This document shows positions 55,496-62,775 of a DNA stretch of 64,000 nucleotides, one piece after another. The position numbers and the translations under genes are program-made. The notes beneath the pieces are model-generated. The model saw nothing but the letters and a program-made list of their open reading frames with translations. It was not told where the DNA came from and did no database searches. This DNA comes from Marinobacter piscis (GTDB lineage: Bacteria; Pseudomonadota; Gammaproteobacteria; Pseudomonadales; Oleiphilaceae). The DNA lies in NCBI RefSeq assembly GCF_007671655.1, contig NZ_VCGX01000001.1:715917-779916 (forward strand), given 5' to 3'. Every line of letters begins with the position of its first letter. The first letter of the stretch is position 1.

Positions 55496-56422
55496 ATGCC
55501 ACAGCAACCCGACAGCCAGGCGGTTAAGCAATACCTGCTCGGCTTGCAGGAGACCATATGCCAGCGCCTGGAAGCGCTGGAAGACGGTGCACAGTTTGCC
55601 CGTGATTCATGGGATCGCCCGGAAGGTGGCGGTGGTATCAGCCGGGTGATCAGTGATGGTCGTCTCTTTGAAAAAGGCGGCGTCAATTTTTCCCATGTGA
55701 TGGGCGCGACTATGCCAGCCTCAGCCACCGCACACCGCCCTCACCTGGCGGGTGCATCCTGGCAAGCGATGGGCGTCTCCCTGGTGATTCACCCGAACAA
55801 TCCGTATGTGCCTACCTCACACGCTAACGTAAGGTTTTTCATCGCCACGCCGGAGGATGGCAAGCCGGTTTACTGGTTTGGTGGGGGGTATGACCTGACC
55901 CCCTATTATGGCTTTGATGAGGATTGCGTACACTGGCACAAAACCGCCAGATCCGCTTGTGAGCCATTTGGTGAGGAAGTGTATCGCCGGTATAAAGACT
56001 GGTGCGATGACTATTTTTACCTGCGCCACCGGGATGAACCCCGGGGGGTCGGCGGGCTGTTCTTCGATGACCACAATACCGGAGATTTTGAGCAGGATTT
56101 CGGGTTCATGAAATCCGTTGGTGACAGTTATATCGAAGCGTATGAGCCCATTGTGCGGCGTCGAATGGACTGCGCCTATGGTGAGCGCGAGAGGGACTTT
56201 CAGTTGTACCGGCGCGGGCGGTATGTTGAGTTTAACCTGGTGTATGACCGGGGCACTCTGTTCGGCCTGCAATCGGGAGGGCGCACCGAGTCCATTCTGA
56301 TGTCTCTACCGCCTCTGGTGCGCTGGGATTATAACCGGGTACCGGAAGCCGGCAGCGAAGAAGCGCGGCTTACAGAGCACTTTCTCACCGGGCGCGACTG
56401 GCTGGCCGGTGAGCCGGAGTAA
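55496..56422 (+). CDS. hemF: Oxygen-dependent coproporphyrinogen III oxidase
   Basis: Converts coproporphyrinogen III to protoporphyrinogen IX using O2 in haem synthesis. 308 residues (E. coli 299). Typical stretches: [32 protein letters not shown], a conserved region [39 protein letters not shown], and the C-terminal [22 protein letters not shown] lies six bases before the ATG. The stop lies 13 bases before the aroE ATG, so it is co-transcribed. It is notable alongside two FNR-boxed modules that the aerobic haem enzyme is here without its anaerobic counterpart hemN. Confidence 0.97.
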   Translation: MPQQPDSQAVKQYLLGLQETICQRLEALEDGAQFARDSWDRPEGGGGISRVISDGRLFEKGGVNFSHVMGATMPASATAHRPHLAGASWQAMGVSLVIHPNNPYVPTSHANVRFFIATPEDGKPVYWFGGGYDLTPYYGFDEDCVHWHKTARSACEPFGEEVYRRYKDWCDDYFYLRHRDEPRGVGGLFFDDHNTGDFEQDFGFMKSVGDSYIEAYEPIVRRRMDCAYGERERDFQLYRRGRYVEFNLVYDRGTLFGLQSGGRTESILMSLPPLVRWDYNRVPEAGSEEARLTEHFLTGRDWLAGEPE

Positions 56423-56435
56423 ACAGGGGAACGTA

Positions 56436-57263
56436 ATGAGCAATGAACTTTATGCCGTGGTGGGCCATCCCATAAGCCACAGCAAGTCGCCCAGAATCCA
56501 CAGCGTATTTGCAAGCCAGACGGGTGAGTCTGTGGAGTATACAGCGATACAGGCGCCACTGGATGGGTTTGCTGAAACGGTGCACCGGTTTTTCCGCAAG
56601 GGTGGCAAAGGGCTGAACGTGACCGTTCCTTTCAAGGAGCAGGCCTGGCAGCTGGCAGATCAGCGCGCTGACAGGGCAGAGAAAGCCGGTGCAGCCAACA
56701 CCCTGTACCTGAACGATCAGGGCCTGCTGGTGGCTGACAATACCGATGGTCAGGGGCTGGTTCAGGACCTGTCTGTTAGCCATGGCGTTCAGCTCAAAAA
56801 CGCCCGGATACTGATTCTGGGGGCCGGTGGTGCAGTACGGGGCGTACTTGGCCCCCTGCTTGCCCAGGAGCCCGCCAGTCTGACGATCGCAAACCGCACC
56901 GAGGCTAAAGCCAATGCCCTGGCCGCCCTGTTTGCGGATGAAGCCGGAACCACACAGCTGAGCGCCTGTGGGTTTGATGAGCCGGATCAGCCGTTCGATG
57001 TCGTGATCAATGGTACCAGTGCCAGTCTGCAGGGAGACCTGCCACCTCTGAATGCCGGGATCATTTCTGCTGATACAGTGGTTTATGACATGATGTATTC
57101 ATTGCAGACAACCACGTTCAACCAGTGGGCCCTGGATAACGGAGCGGTGCGCGTGGTTGATGGCCTGGGCATGCTGGTTGAACAGGCCGCGGAATCGTTC
57201 CGGATATGGCGTGGCGTGCGTCCGGAAACCATACCGGTCATAGAGATGCTGCGTAATGACTGA
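56436..57263 (+). CDS. aroE: Shikimate dehydrogenase (NADP+)
   Basis: Reduces 3-dehydroshikimate to shikimate in aromatic amino-acid synthesis. 275 residues. The shikimate site has GHPISHSKSPRIH, NVTVPFKEQA (catalytic Lys) and NTDGQGL (catalytic Asp); the NADP fold has GAGGAVRGVL and NRTEAKA. An in-frame GTG at 56409 overlaps hemF and adds nine poor residues, so the ATG at 56436 with AGGGGA upstream is used. It is the last gene of the dprA–aroE group; motA begins 62 bases on. Confidence 0.96.
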   Translation: MSNELYAVVGHPISHSKSPRIHSVFASQTGESVEYTAIQAPLDGFAETVHRFFRKGGKGLNVTVPFKEQAWQLADQRADRAEKAGAANTLYLNDQGLLVADNTDGQGLVQDLSVSHGVQLKNARILILGAGGAVRGVLGPLLAQEPASLTIANRTEAKANALAALFADEAGTTQLSACGFDEPDQPFDVVINGTSASLQGDLPPLNAGIISADTVVYDMMYSLQTTTFNQWALDNGAVRVVDGLGMLVEQAAESFRIWRGVRPETIPVIEMLRND

Positions 57264-57325
57264 AAATCTGGCGCCGGCGTGCTTTGGAGGCCAGCATTTA
57301 TAAAGGCAATCCGTAAGGGCTGAGC

Positions 57326-58099
57326 ATGGATATTCTAACCTTGGTAGGGCTTGTCGCCGGCATATTTATTGTCATTATGGCAATGCTGGCGAACGCCTCA
57401 CTTATAACCTTCCTGAACCTTCCGGGGCTTGCGATTGTTCTGGGCGGCACTTTCGCTGTCACACTCGTAAAGTTCCGGATGTCCTCTGTGACCAGCGCCT
57501 TTCGGTTGGCACTGAGCGCAGCCTTTACGGATAGGGTTGAGCGCCCTGAAGCACTGATTCGCGAGGTAGGGGAGCTGGCACAGGTAGTGCGCAAAGAAGG
57601 AATTCTGGGGCTGGAAAACCACCAGACCAGTAATGCGTTTCTGCAAAAAGCCATTAACCTGTGTGTGGATGGCCATATGCCGGAGCTTGTTGAAGAGGCA
57701 CTGGCGCAGGATTCCAGGCAGATGGCAGAGCGCTATGAAGTAGCAGAAAGGGTGTTTCGGGGCATTGGCGAGTCTGCGCCTGCTATCGGGATGCTGGGCA
57801 CATTGGTCGGTCTTGTGCAGATGCTCAACTCTCTGGATGATCCGGCGTCGATTGGGCCGGCAATGGCCGTTGCACTATTAACAACCCTTTATGGCGCGTT
57901 TATTGCGCAACTGATTGCCTTACCACTGGCAGACAAGCTTCAGCTCAAGGCAGAAGATGAAAGCCGTAACCAGGTTCTGATTACGACCTCCATGCGCAGT
58001 ATTATGGGTGGAGAAAATCCCAAAGTAATGACCGAGTTACTCTCCTCCTTTGTAACGCCTGACCAGCGTACCCGGCTCACACCGGAGCGGGAGACCTGA
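57326..58099 (+). CDS. motA: Flagellar motor stator protein MotA/PomA
   Basis: 257-residue stator subunit of the PomA/MotA family, which forms the ion channel with MotB and pushes the flagellar rotor. Four hydrophobic segments are visible (LVGLVAGIFIVIMAM, FLNLPGLAIVLGGTFAVTLV, APAIGMLGTLVGLVQML, and AVALLTTLYGAFIAQLIALPL) around a cytoplasmic loop rich in charged residues (RVERPEALIREVGELA) that contacts FliG. AAGGG precedes the ATG. motB starts four bases after the stop. The short length favours the PomA/MotC type, and ion choice (Na+ or H+) cannot be told. Confidence 0.93.
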   Translation: MDILTLVGLVAGIFIVIMAMLANASLITFLNLPGLAIVLGGTFAVTLVKFRMSSVTSAFRLALSAAFTDRVERPEALIREVGELAQVVRKEGILGLENHQTSNAFLQKAINLCVDGHMPELVEEALAQDSRQMAERYEVAERVFRGIGESAPAIGMLGTLVGLVQMLNSLDDPASIGPAMAVALLTTLYGAFIAQLIALPLADKLQLKAEDESRNQVLITTSMRSIMGGENPKVMTELLSSFVTPDQRTRLTPERET

Positions 58100-58103
58100 G
58101 GCT

Positions 58104-58937
58104 TTGCGAGTTACGTCCCAAGGCCGAAAGCCGCGGCAGAAAAGGCAGACACCGGCGTGGATCGTGACCTTTGCGGACCTCACCACGCTGCTGTTGACGT
58201 TTTTCATACTGCTGCTGTCCTTTGCGGAAACGGACATTGAAAAATACAAGGCAATGGCTAATTCCATGTCTGTGGCGCTTGGGTCCTCCAATGTCCTGGC
58301 GGAGGGTATCGGGGGCTCGCCCATTACCCTGGTGGAGTCAGACACCGTCTCCCTGCCGGAACCAACGGAGTCCCAGGCCCGGGAGCCGGAGTTTATCGAG
58401 GAACAGCCAGTAACGCCTGACGAAACAGCGGTTTCTGAAGGCGTTATAGAGTTGAGCAGCCGGATGATCCGGGAGCTGGAAAGTGAAGTCGCGTCGGGAA
58501 TGCTCAGTATCAATTACGACCGGAAACAAGTGGTGATCCGGTTTTCCGAGGAAGCCACCTTCGAGTCGGGAAAAGCAGCAATCAAGCCGGAAATGATCCC
58601 CATTGTTGAGCGTGTTGTGAATGTACTGGCCGGCTGTACGGGGGATGTGCTGGTTTCCGGCTACACAGACGACCGGCCTATTTCCAGCAGCCGGTACCGG
58701 TCAAACTGGGATCTTTCTGCGGCCCGTGCCGTGTCTGTCGTGCATGAATTGGTTATGAGTCGGCAGGTACCTGCAGAGCGTGTGGTCGCCGCTGGTCGTG
58801 CGGAGACCAACCCGCTGGCCCCGAATGATTCAGCCGAGAACCGCGCCTTGAACCGCCGCGTAGAGATAGCGATTCGAGACCCAAAGTGCAATGCGTCGGT
58901 CCCGGCCAGTGATCTGCCGGTTGAGATTTTGCCCTGA
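58104..58937 (+). CDS. motB: Flagellar motor stator protein MotB (TTG start)
   Basis: 277 residues. The single membrane helix carries the essential ion-binding Asp in FADLTTLLLTFFILLLSF (D25). A plug/linker region rich in Pro and Glu (about 75-120) leads to an OmpA-like peptidoglycan-binding domain (about 150-265: SGYTDDRPISSSRYRSNWDLSAARA, NRRVEIAI). The only usable start is TTG at 58104, four bases after motA, with GGGAG ten bases and GAGG two bases upstream; no ATG or GTG is available without cutting the membrane helix. It ends before a hairpin shared with the convergent hsp20 gene. Confidence 0.92.
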   Translation: MRVTSQGRKPRQKRQTPAWIVTFADLTTLLLTFFILLLSFAETDIEKYKAMANSMSVALGSSNVLAEGIGGSPITLVESDTVSLPEPTESQAREPEFIEEQPVTPDETAVSEGVIELSSRMIRELESEVASGMLSINYDRKQVVIRFSEEATFESGKAAIKPEMIPIVERVVNVLAGCTGDVLVSGYTDDRPISSSRYRSNWDLSAARAVSVVHELVMSRQVPAERVVAAGRAETNPLAPNDSAENRALNRRVEIAIRDPKCNASVPASDLPVEILP

Positions 58938-58966
58938 CTTACATCTTTGAATGCTGAGGCCATGTC

Positions 58967-58988
58967 GGCCGGGAGCTGACTCCCGGCC
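58967..58988. terminator. Hairpin between convergent motB and hsp20
   Basis: Perfect 9-bp stem GGCCGGGAG (58967-58975) / CTCCCGGCC (58980-58988) with loop CTGA. No T-run on either strand, so function as a terminator is inferred from position. Confidence 0.6.
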
Positions 58989-59020
58989 TGAATTAAAGCG
59001 CTTCCGAGGATCGCGCAGAA

Positions 59021-59470
59021 TTACTCGATATCAACCTCAATAGCTTTCGGCTCTTTGGGTTCGGCCTTTTGCAGTGTCAGTGTCAGAAGGCCATCCTTGA
59101 AGTTAGCTTTTACACTGTTTTCATCGACATTATCGGGCAGCGTGAAACGTCGCACAAAGCTGCCGTAATAGCGTTCAACACGGTGCACTTTCTTGTCCTT
59201 GGACTCTTCTTCGTGCTTGCGCTCACCTTCAATAGACAAAACGCCTTCGTGCACACTTACTTTTACGTCTTTCTTTTCCATGCCGGGCAGTTCAGCCTCA
59301 ATGGTAAAAGCATCATCCGTTTCCTTGATGTCAACGGCGGGTGCCCAGTCACTGCGACTGAACAGGTCTTTGCCCTCTCCGGCAGCGCGCGGCATACCCA
59401 GCATCCGGTTATAGCGTCCCATCAACTCTTCAAGCTCATTGAGTGGGTTCCAGCGGGTAATATTGCTCAT
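59021..59470 (-). CDS. Small heat-shock protein, Hsp20/alpha-crystallin family
   Basis: 149-residue ATP-independent holdase chaperone. The N-terminal arm MSNITRWNPLNELEELMGRYNRML is followed by the alpha-crystallin domain (about 42-140: APAVDIKETDDAFTIEAELPGM, VSVHEGVLSIEGERK, GSFVRRFTLPDNVDENSVKANFKDGLLTLTLQKAE) with the GxLTLxL motif and a short C-terminal IEVDIE tail containing an IxV-like element. AAGGAGGAG lies five bases before the ATG. A sigma-32-like promoter and a leader of about 110 bases with stable hairpins precede it, consistent with heat control at transcription and possibly translation. It is closer to HspA/Hsp20.1-type than to IbpA by its N-terminus. Confidence 0.93.
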   Translation of the reverse strand: MSNITRWNPLNELEELMGRYNRMLGMPRAAGEGKDLFSRSDWAPAVDIKETDDAFTIEAELPGMEKKDVKVSVHEGVLSIEGERKHEEESKDKKVHRVERYYGSFVRRFTLPDNVDENSVKANFKDGLLTLTLQKAEPKEPKAIEVDIE

Positions 59471-59475
59471 AAGAA

Positions 59476-59521
59476 CTCCTCCTTTTCTTATAGAAAACGA
59501 AACCTGAAAATCAGCTTCGTT
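59476..59521 (-). promoter_or_regulatory. Structured hsp20 leader: possible RNA thermometer
   Basis: On the minus strand AACGAAG-CTGA-TTT-TCAG-GTTTCGTT forms a stem of about 11 bp (59521-59496) with one bulge. It is followed by TTTTCT-ATA-AGAAAA (59497-59483), whose 3' arm takes in the first bases of the AAGGAGGAG ribosome binding site (59484-59476). The two hairpins share two bases, so they may exchange. This layout suits temperature-controlled translation. Confidence 0.45.
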
Positions 59522-59587
59522 CCCGGAACTGCTCCGTGCTCCGGCTTATGCCGGCCGGATATCCGTGAACATCCGCTATTTTTGAAT

Positions 59588-59613
59588 ATATGAGCGCTTG
59601 ATAGATTTTCAAG
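59588..59613 (-). promoter_or_regulatory. Sigma-32-like heat-shock promoter of hsp20
   Basis: CTTGAAA (59613-59607) matches the sigma-32 -35 consensus exactly. Eleven bases on, GCTCATAT (59595-59588) matches the -10 CCCCATAT at 6 of 8. Transcription would start near 59580, giving a leader of about 110 bases. Confidence 0.75.
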
Positions 59614-59634
59614 TCCTGCTACCTGCAGGAATTA

Positions 59635-60174
59635 TTATTTGAGATCCGCCAGGTAGTCATCCTTGAGCTTTACATAGTTGGCTGCAGTGTATGCGAAAAA
59701 AGAGCGCTCATTGTCCGTCAAAGCCCGAGCCTTCTTGCATGGGGACCCCACGTAAAGATGGCCGGACTCCAGTGTCTTTCCTGGCGGTACCAGGCAGCCT
59801 GCAGCCACAATCACTTCATCTTCGACCACTGCCCCATCCATAATGATGCAGCCCATGCCCACCAGCACACGGCTACCAATGGTGCAGCCATGCAGCAAAG
59901 CCTTGTGCCCCACGGTGACATCGTCGCCCAGGGTAAGCGGGTAGCCACCGGGGTTATAGTCACTGGCATGGGTAATATGCAGCACCGAACCGTCCTGAAT
60001 GCTGCAACGATCGCCGATGCGGATTGTGTGCATATCGCCCCGCACCACCGTCATCGGCCATATGGAGCAATCGTCACCGGTTTTAACATCACCGATCACC
60101 ACTGCACTGGGATCCACCAGAGTGCGCGCACCTAAATCTGGCGTGGTACCCTTGTGAGAACGTACATTCGTCAT
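59635..60174 (-). CDS. Gamma carbonic anhydrase-like hexapeptide-repeat protein
   Basis: 179-residue left-handed beta-helix protein of the YrdA/CaiE/gamma-carbonic-anhydrase family; it forms trimers with a metal at the interface. Hexapeptide repeats run from about 20 to 135 (VVIGDVKTGDDCSIWPMTVVRGD, CSIQDGSVLHITH, VTVGHKALLHGCTIGSRVLVGMGCIIMDG). The candidate metal ligands are His in SVLHITHA, GHKALLHG. Many members lack proven anhydrase activity. The frame is open to 60267, but those residues come from the palindromic repeat element; the ATG at 60174 fits the family (MTNVRSHKG) with AAGG upstream. The downstream neighbour is hsp20; divergent from prlC. Confidence 0.9.
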   Translation of the reverse strand: MTNVRSHKGTTPDLGARTLVDPSAVVIGDVKTGDDCSIWPMTVVRGDMHTIRIGDRCSIQDGSVLHITHASDYNPGGYPLTLGDDVTVGHKALLHGCTIGSRVLVGMGCIIMDGAVVEDEVIVAAGCLVPPGKTLESGHLYVGSPCKKARALTDNERSFFAYTAANYVKLKDDYLADLK

Positions 60175-60210
60175 TACATATACCTTAGTTGCATTTTCAC
60201 ATGAGTTGGT

Positions 60211-60324
60211 GGCGTCTGCGTAGAGGCTTTGCCAAAACTGTGCGGAGCCAGGGATGGCGGAGCCCAAGCGTCACACGGATGTGCCGCAAGGAGCGTGTTT
60301 TGGCAAAGCCTCTACGCAGACGCC
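60211..60324. repeat. 114-bp palindromic repeat element (28-bp perfect arms)
   Basis: Left arm 60211-60238 (GGCGTCTGCGTAGAGGCTTT... ) and right arm 60297-60324 are a perfect 28/28 inverted repeat, separated by 58 bases that contain a further TGCGG/CCGCA pairing. It lies between the divergent gamma carbonic anhydrase and prlC genes. The form suggests a dispersed REP/MITE-like element rather than a terminator: there is no T-run and it lies upstream of both genes. Translation of its strands gives the kind of N-terminal extensions that arise spuriously (FWQSLYAD). Confidence 0.75.
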
Positions 60325-60386
60325 TTCCCCCAATGTTTGATATAAACGAAGTTACCTGACATTTGAACTGCTGAGAAGGGAACGAA

Positions 60387-62432
60387 ATGAACAACCCGCT
60401 ACTGACCGATGACCTGCTACCCAGGTTTGATCATGTGCGTACCGAGCACATGGAAACCGCCATTGACCAGATTCTCAGCGAAAACCGCGTGAAAATAGAG
60501 AGCCTGGCCCAGAATGAAGACCCGGACTGGGATACTCTGGTACAGCCCATGCAAGCGCTGGAAAACCGCCTGAGCAATGCCTGGTCAGTTATCTCCCACC
60601 TTAACGGCGTCATGAACAACGATGACTTGCGTAAGGTTTACAAAAACTGCCTGGAAAAACTGACTGTTTACAGCACTGAAATCAGTCAGAACACTGCCCT
60701 GTGTGATGCCTACAAAAAGCTCGCCGCCAGGGATGATTACAAGGAACTGAGCCAGGCCCAGCGCAAGGCTGTGGAAAACACGCTGAGAGACTTTCACCTT
60801 GGGGGTGTAGACCTGCCCGAGGATGAGAAAAAACAGTATGCTGCCCTGTCCCGTGAGTTGGCAGAGTTGTCCAACAAATTCAGTGATAACGTGCTGGATG
60901 CGACCCAGAACTGGTACAAGCACATAACCGACCCGGATGAGCTCGCAGGTGTGCCGGAAACCGCCATTGAGGGGGCAAAGCAGGCCGCGCACGAAAAGGA
61001 GCTGGATGGTTACGTGATCACCCTGGACTTTCCCAGCTTTTTCCCGGTTATGACATACTGCGACAACCGGGAACTGCGTCGGGAAGTCTATGAGGCCTTT
61101 GTTACCCGCGCGTCTGATGTAGGCCCGGACGCGGGCACCTGGGATAACACCCAAGTCATGGCAGAGATACTCAAGCGCCGGCATACCATGGCGAAACTGC
61201 TGGGCTTTAATAACTACGCCGAGCGTTCGCTGGCCGAAAAAATGGCCCGGGATACCGACGAGGTCATGGGTTTCCTGAATGAACTGGCCGCCAAGTCCAG
61301 GCCTGTAGCCCTCAACGAGTTCGCCGAACTCAAAGCCTTCGCAAAAGATGAACATGGCCTCGATGAGATGCAGGCCTGGGATATAGGGTATTACAGCGAG
61401 AAACTGCGCCAGAAGCGCTACGATATTTCGCCGGAAACCCTTCGCCCCTGGTTCCCTGTGGATAAAGTGGTACCGGGTCTGTTCAGGGTGGCTGAAAAAC
61501 TGTTCGGTATTCAGATTGAGGCCAGGCCGGAGGTTGAAACCTGGCACGAAGATGCAACAGCCTACTGCATCAGCCGTAACGGTGAGCCGATCGCCTGGTT
61601 CTACCTTGATCTGTTTGCCCGGCAGGGCAAGCGCGGTGGAGCCTGGATGGCGGATTGCCGGGTGCGCTGGCGCAACCTGCGTGGCCAGTTGCAGCTGCCG
61701 GTTGCTTTCCTTACCTGCAACTTCACACCGCCGGTGAACAACAAGCCCTCACTTCTGACCCATGACGAAGTGACCACCCTGTTCCATGAGTTTGGTCACG
61801 GGCTGCATCATATGCTGACCCAGGTTGATGTTATGGACGTTTCCGGCATTAACGGTGTGGCCTGGGATGCTGTCGAGCTGCCCAGCCAGTTCCTGGAGAA
61901 CTGGTGCTGGAACCGTGACTCCCTGGCGCTGATTGCCAGCCACCATGAAACCGGAGAGCCGTTGCCAGAGGATCTGCTGCAGAAACTGCTTGCGGCGAAA
62001 AACTTTCAGTCGGGTATGGCTATGGTGCGACAGCTGGAGTTTTCGCTGTTCGATTTCCGCCTGCATGCGGAGTTCACCGAAGAGGCGCCGACTAATCCGC
62101 TGGAGATGCATCGGAAAGTCCGTGAATCTATTGCGGTGGTGGATGCGCCCGAGTTCAACCGCTTCCCGAATGCGTTCGCGCACATCTTCGCAGGCGGCTA
62201 CGCTGCCGGCTACTACAGTTACAAGTGGGCGGAGGTGCTGGCGGCGGATGCCTTCTCGCTTTTTGAGGAAAACGGGATTTTTGATTCCGAAACCGGTAAG
62301 GCGTTTTTGCAGAACATTCTGGAAAAAGGCGGGTCACAGGAGCCTATGGAGCTGTTCAAAGCGTTCCGCGGCCGTGAGCCGGCGGTGGATGCTTTGCTGA
62401 GACAGACCGGCATCACGGACGAAGCGGCCTGA
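60387..62432 (+). CDS. prlC: Oligopeptidase A (M3 metallopeptidase)
   Basis: Cytoplasmic zinc endopeptidase that degrades peptides, including cleaved signal peptides. 681 residues (E. coli 680). The catalytic site HEFGHGLHHML (HExxH plus downstream Glu in DAVELPSQFLENW) is intact. N-terminal NNPLLTDDLLPRFDHVRTEHM matches the family. GGGAACG precedes the ATG. yheV follows after a hairpin at 62440-62468; the prlC–yheV neighbourhood is common in gammaproteobacteria. Confidence 0.96.
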   Translation: MNNPLLTDDLLPRFDHVRTEHMETAIDQILSENRVKIESLAQNEDPDWDTLVQPMQALENRLSNAWSVISHLNGVMNNDDLRKVYKNCLEKLTVYSTEISQNTALCDAYKKLAARDDYKELSQAQRKAVENTLRDFHLGGVDLPEDEKKQYAALSRELAELSNKFSDNVLDATQNWYKHITDPDELAGVPETAIEGAKQAAHEKELDGYVITLDFPSFFPVMTYCDNRELRREVYEAFVTRASDVGPDAGTWDNTQVMAEILKRRHTMAKLLGFNNYAERSLAEKMARDTDEVMGFLNELAAKSRPVALNEFAELKAFAKDEHGLDEMQAWDIGYYSEKLRQKRYDISPETLRPWFPVDKVVPGLFRVAEKLFGIQIEARPEVETWHEDATAYCISRNGEPIAWFYLDLFARQGKRGGAWMADCRVRWRNLRGQLQLPVAFLTCNFTPPVNNKPSLLTHDEVTTLFHEFGHGLHHMLTQVDVMDVSGINGVAWDAVELPSQFLENWCWNRDSLALIASHHETGEPLPEDLLQKLLAAKNFQSGMAMVRQLEFSLFDFRLHAEFTEEAPTNPLEMHRKVRESIAVVDAPEFNRFPNAFAHIFAGGYAAGYYSYKWAEVLAADAFSLFEENGIFDSETGKAFLQNILEKGGSQEPMELFKAFRGREPAVDALLRQTGITDEAA

Positions 62433-62439
62433 TTTAACC

Positions 62440-62468
62440 GCTCCGGTGGTGGTGACCGCCACCGGAGC
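62440..62468 (+). terminator. Hairpin between prlC and yheV
   Basis: GCTCCGGTGG (62440-62449) / CCACCGGAGC (62459-62468), a perfect 10-bp stem with a 9-base loop, followed by CATTTATT. It may lower read-through into yheV. Confidence 0.55.
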
Positions 62469-62489
62469 CATTTATTCTGGAGTTATAGT

Positions 62490-62741
62490 ATGGCGACCCC
62501 GAAACGATTTATAGCCGGTGCAGTTTGTCCCCGCTGTGCGGAGATGGACAAAATCATGATGTTTACCGACGATGAGGGTGAGCAGATTCGCGAGTGTGTG
62601 GCCTGTGGTTTTACCGATGCCATGTCCGATAGCGGACAGCCGGTAAATCCGGAGCTGGATACCCGGGTTAATCAGCGTGATAACAAAGACGACCATACAG
62701 TGAAGCAGGTTGTTTTTTTTAAGGCTGGGGGTGAGGACTAA
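62490..62741 (+). CDS. yheV: YheV-family putative zinc ribbon protein
   Basis: 83-residue small protein. Two CxxC knuckles, CPRC (13-16) and CVAC (about 36-39), form a zinc ribbon; RFIAGAVCPRCAEMDK and RECVACGFTD are family signatures. The role is unknown. GGAG lies about nine bases before the ATG. The C-terminal coding region contains eight consecutive T (62711-62718), a possible slippage tract. It lies downstream of prlC as in many relatives. Confidence 0.9.
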   Translation: MATPKRFIAGAVCPRCAEMDKIMMFTDDEGEQIRECVACGFTDAMSDSGQPVNPELDTRVNQRDNKDDHTVKQVVFFKAGGED

Positions 62742-62775
62742 CCACGCCCTCGAAGCCCCCGGGGCCTGGCTGTAC

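Noticed and set aside
60175-60267. N-terminal extension of the gamma carbonic anhydrase gene
   Set aside because: The extra residues are encoded by the palindromic repeat element, not by family-like sequence.
62755-62766. GC palindrome GCCCCCGGGGCC between yheV and the antiporter gene
   Set aside because: Too short and loop-free to form a useful hairpin, and no T-run follows, so not called a terminator.
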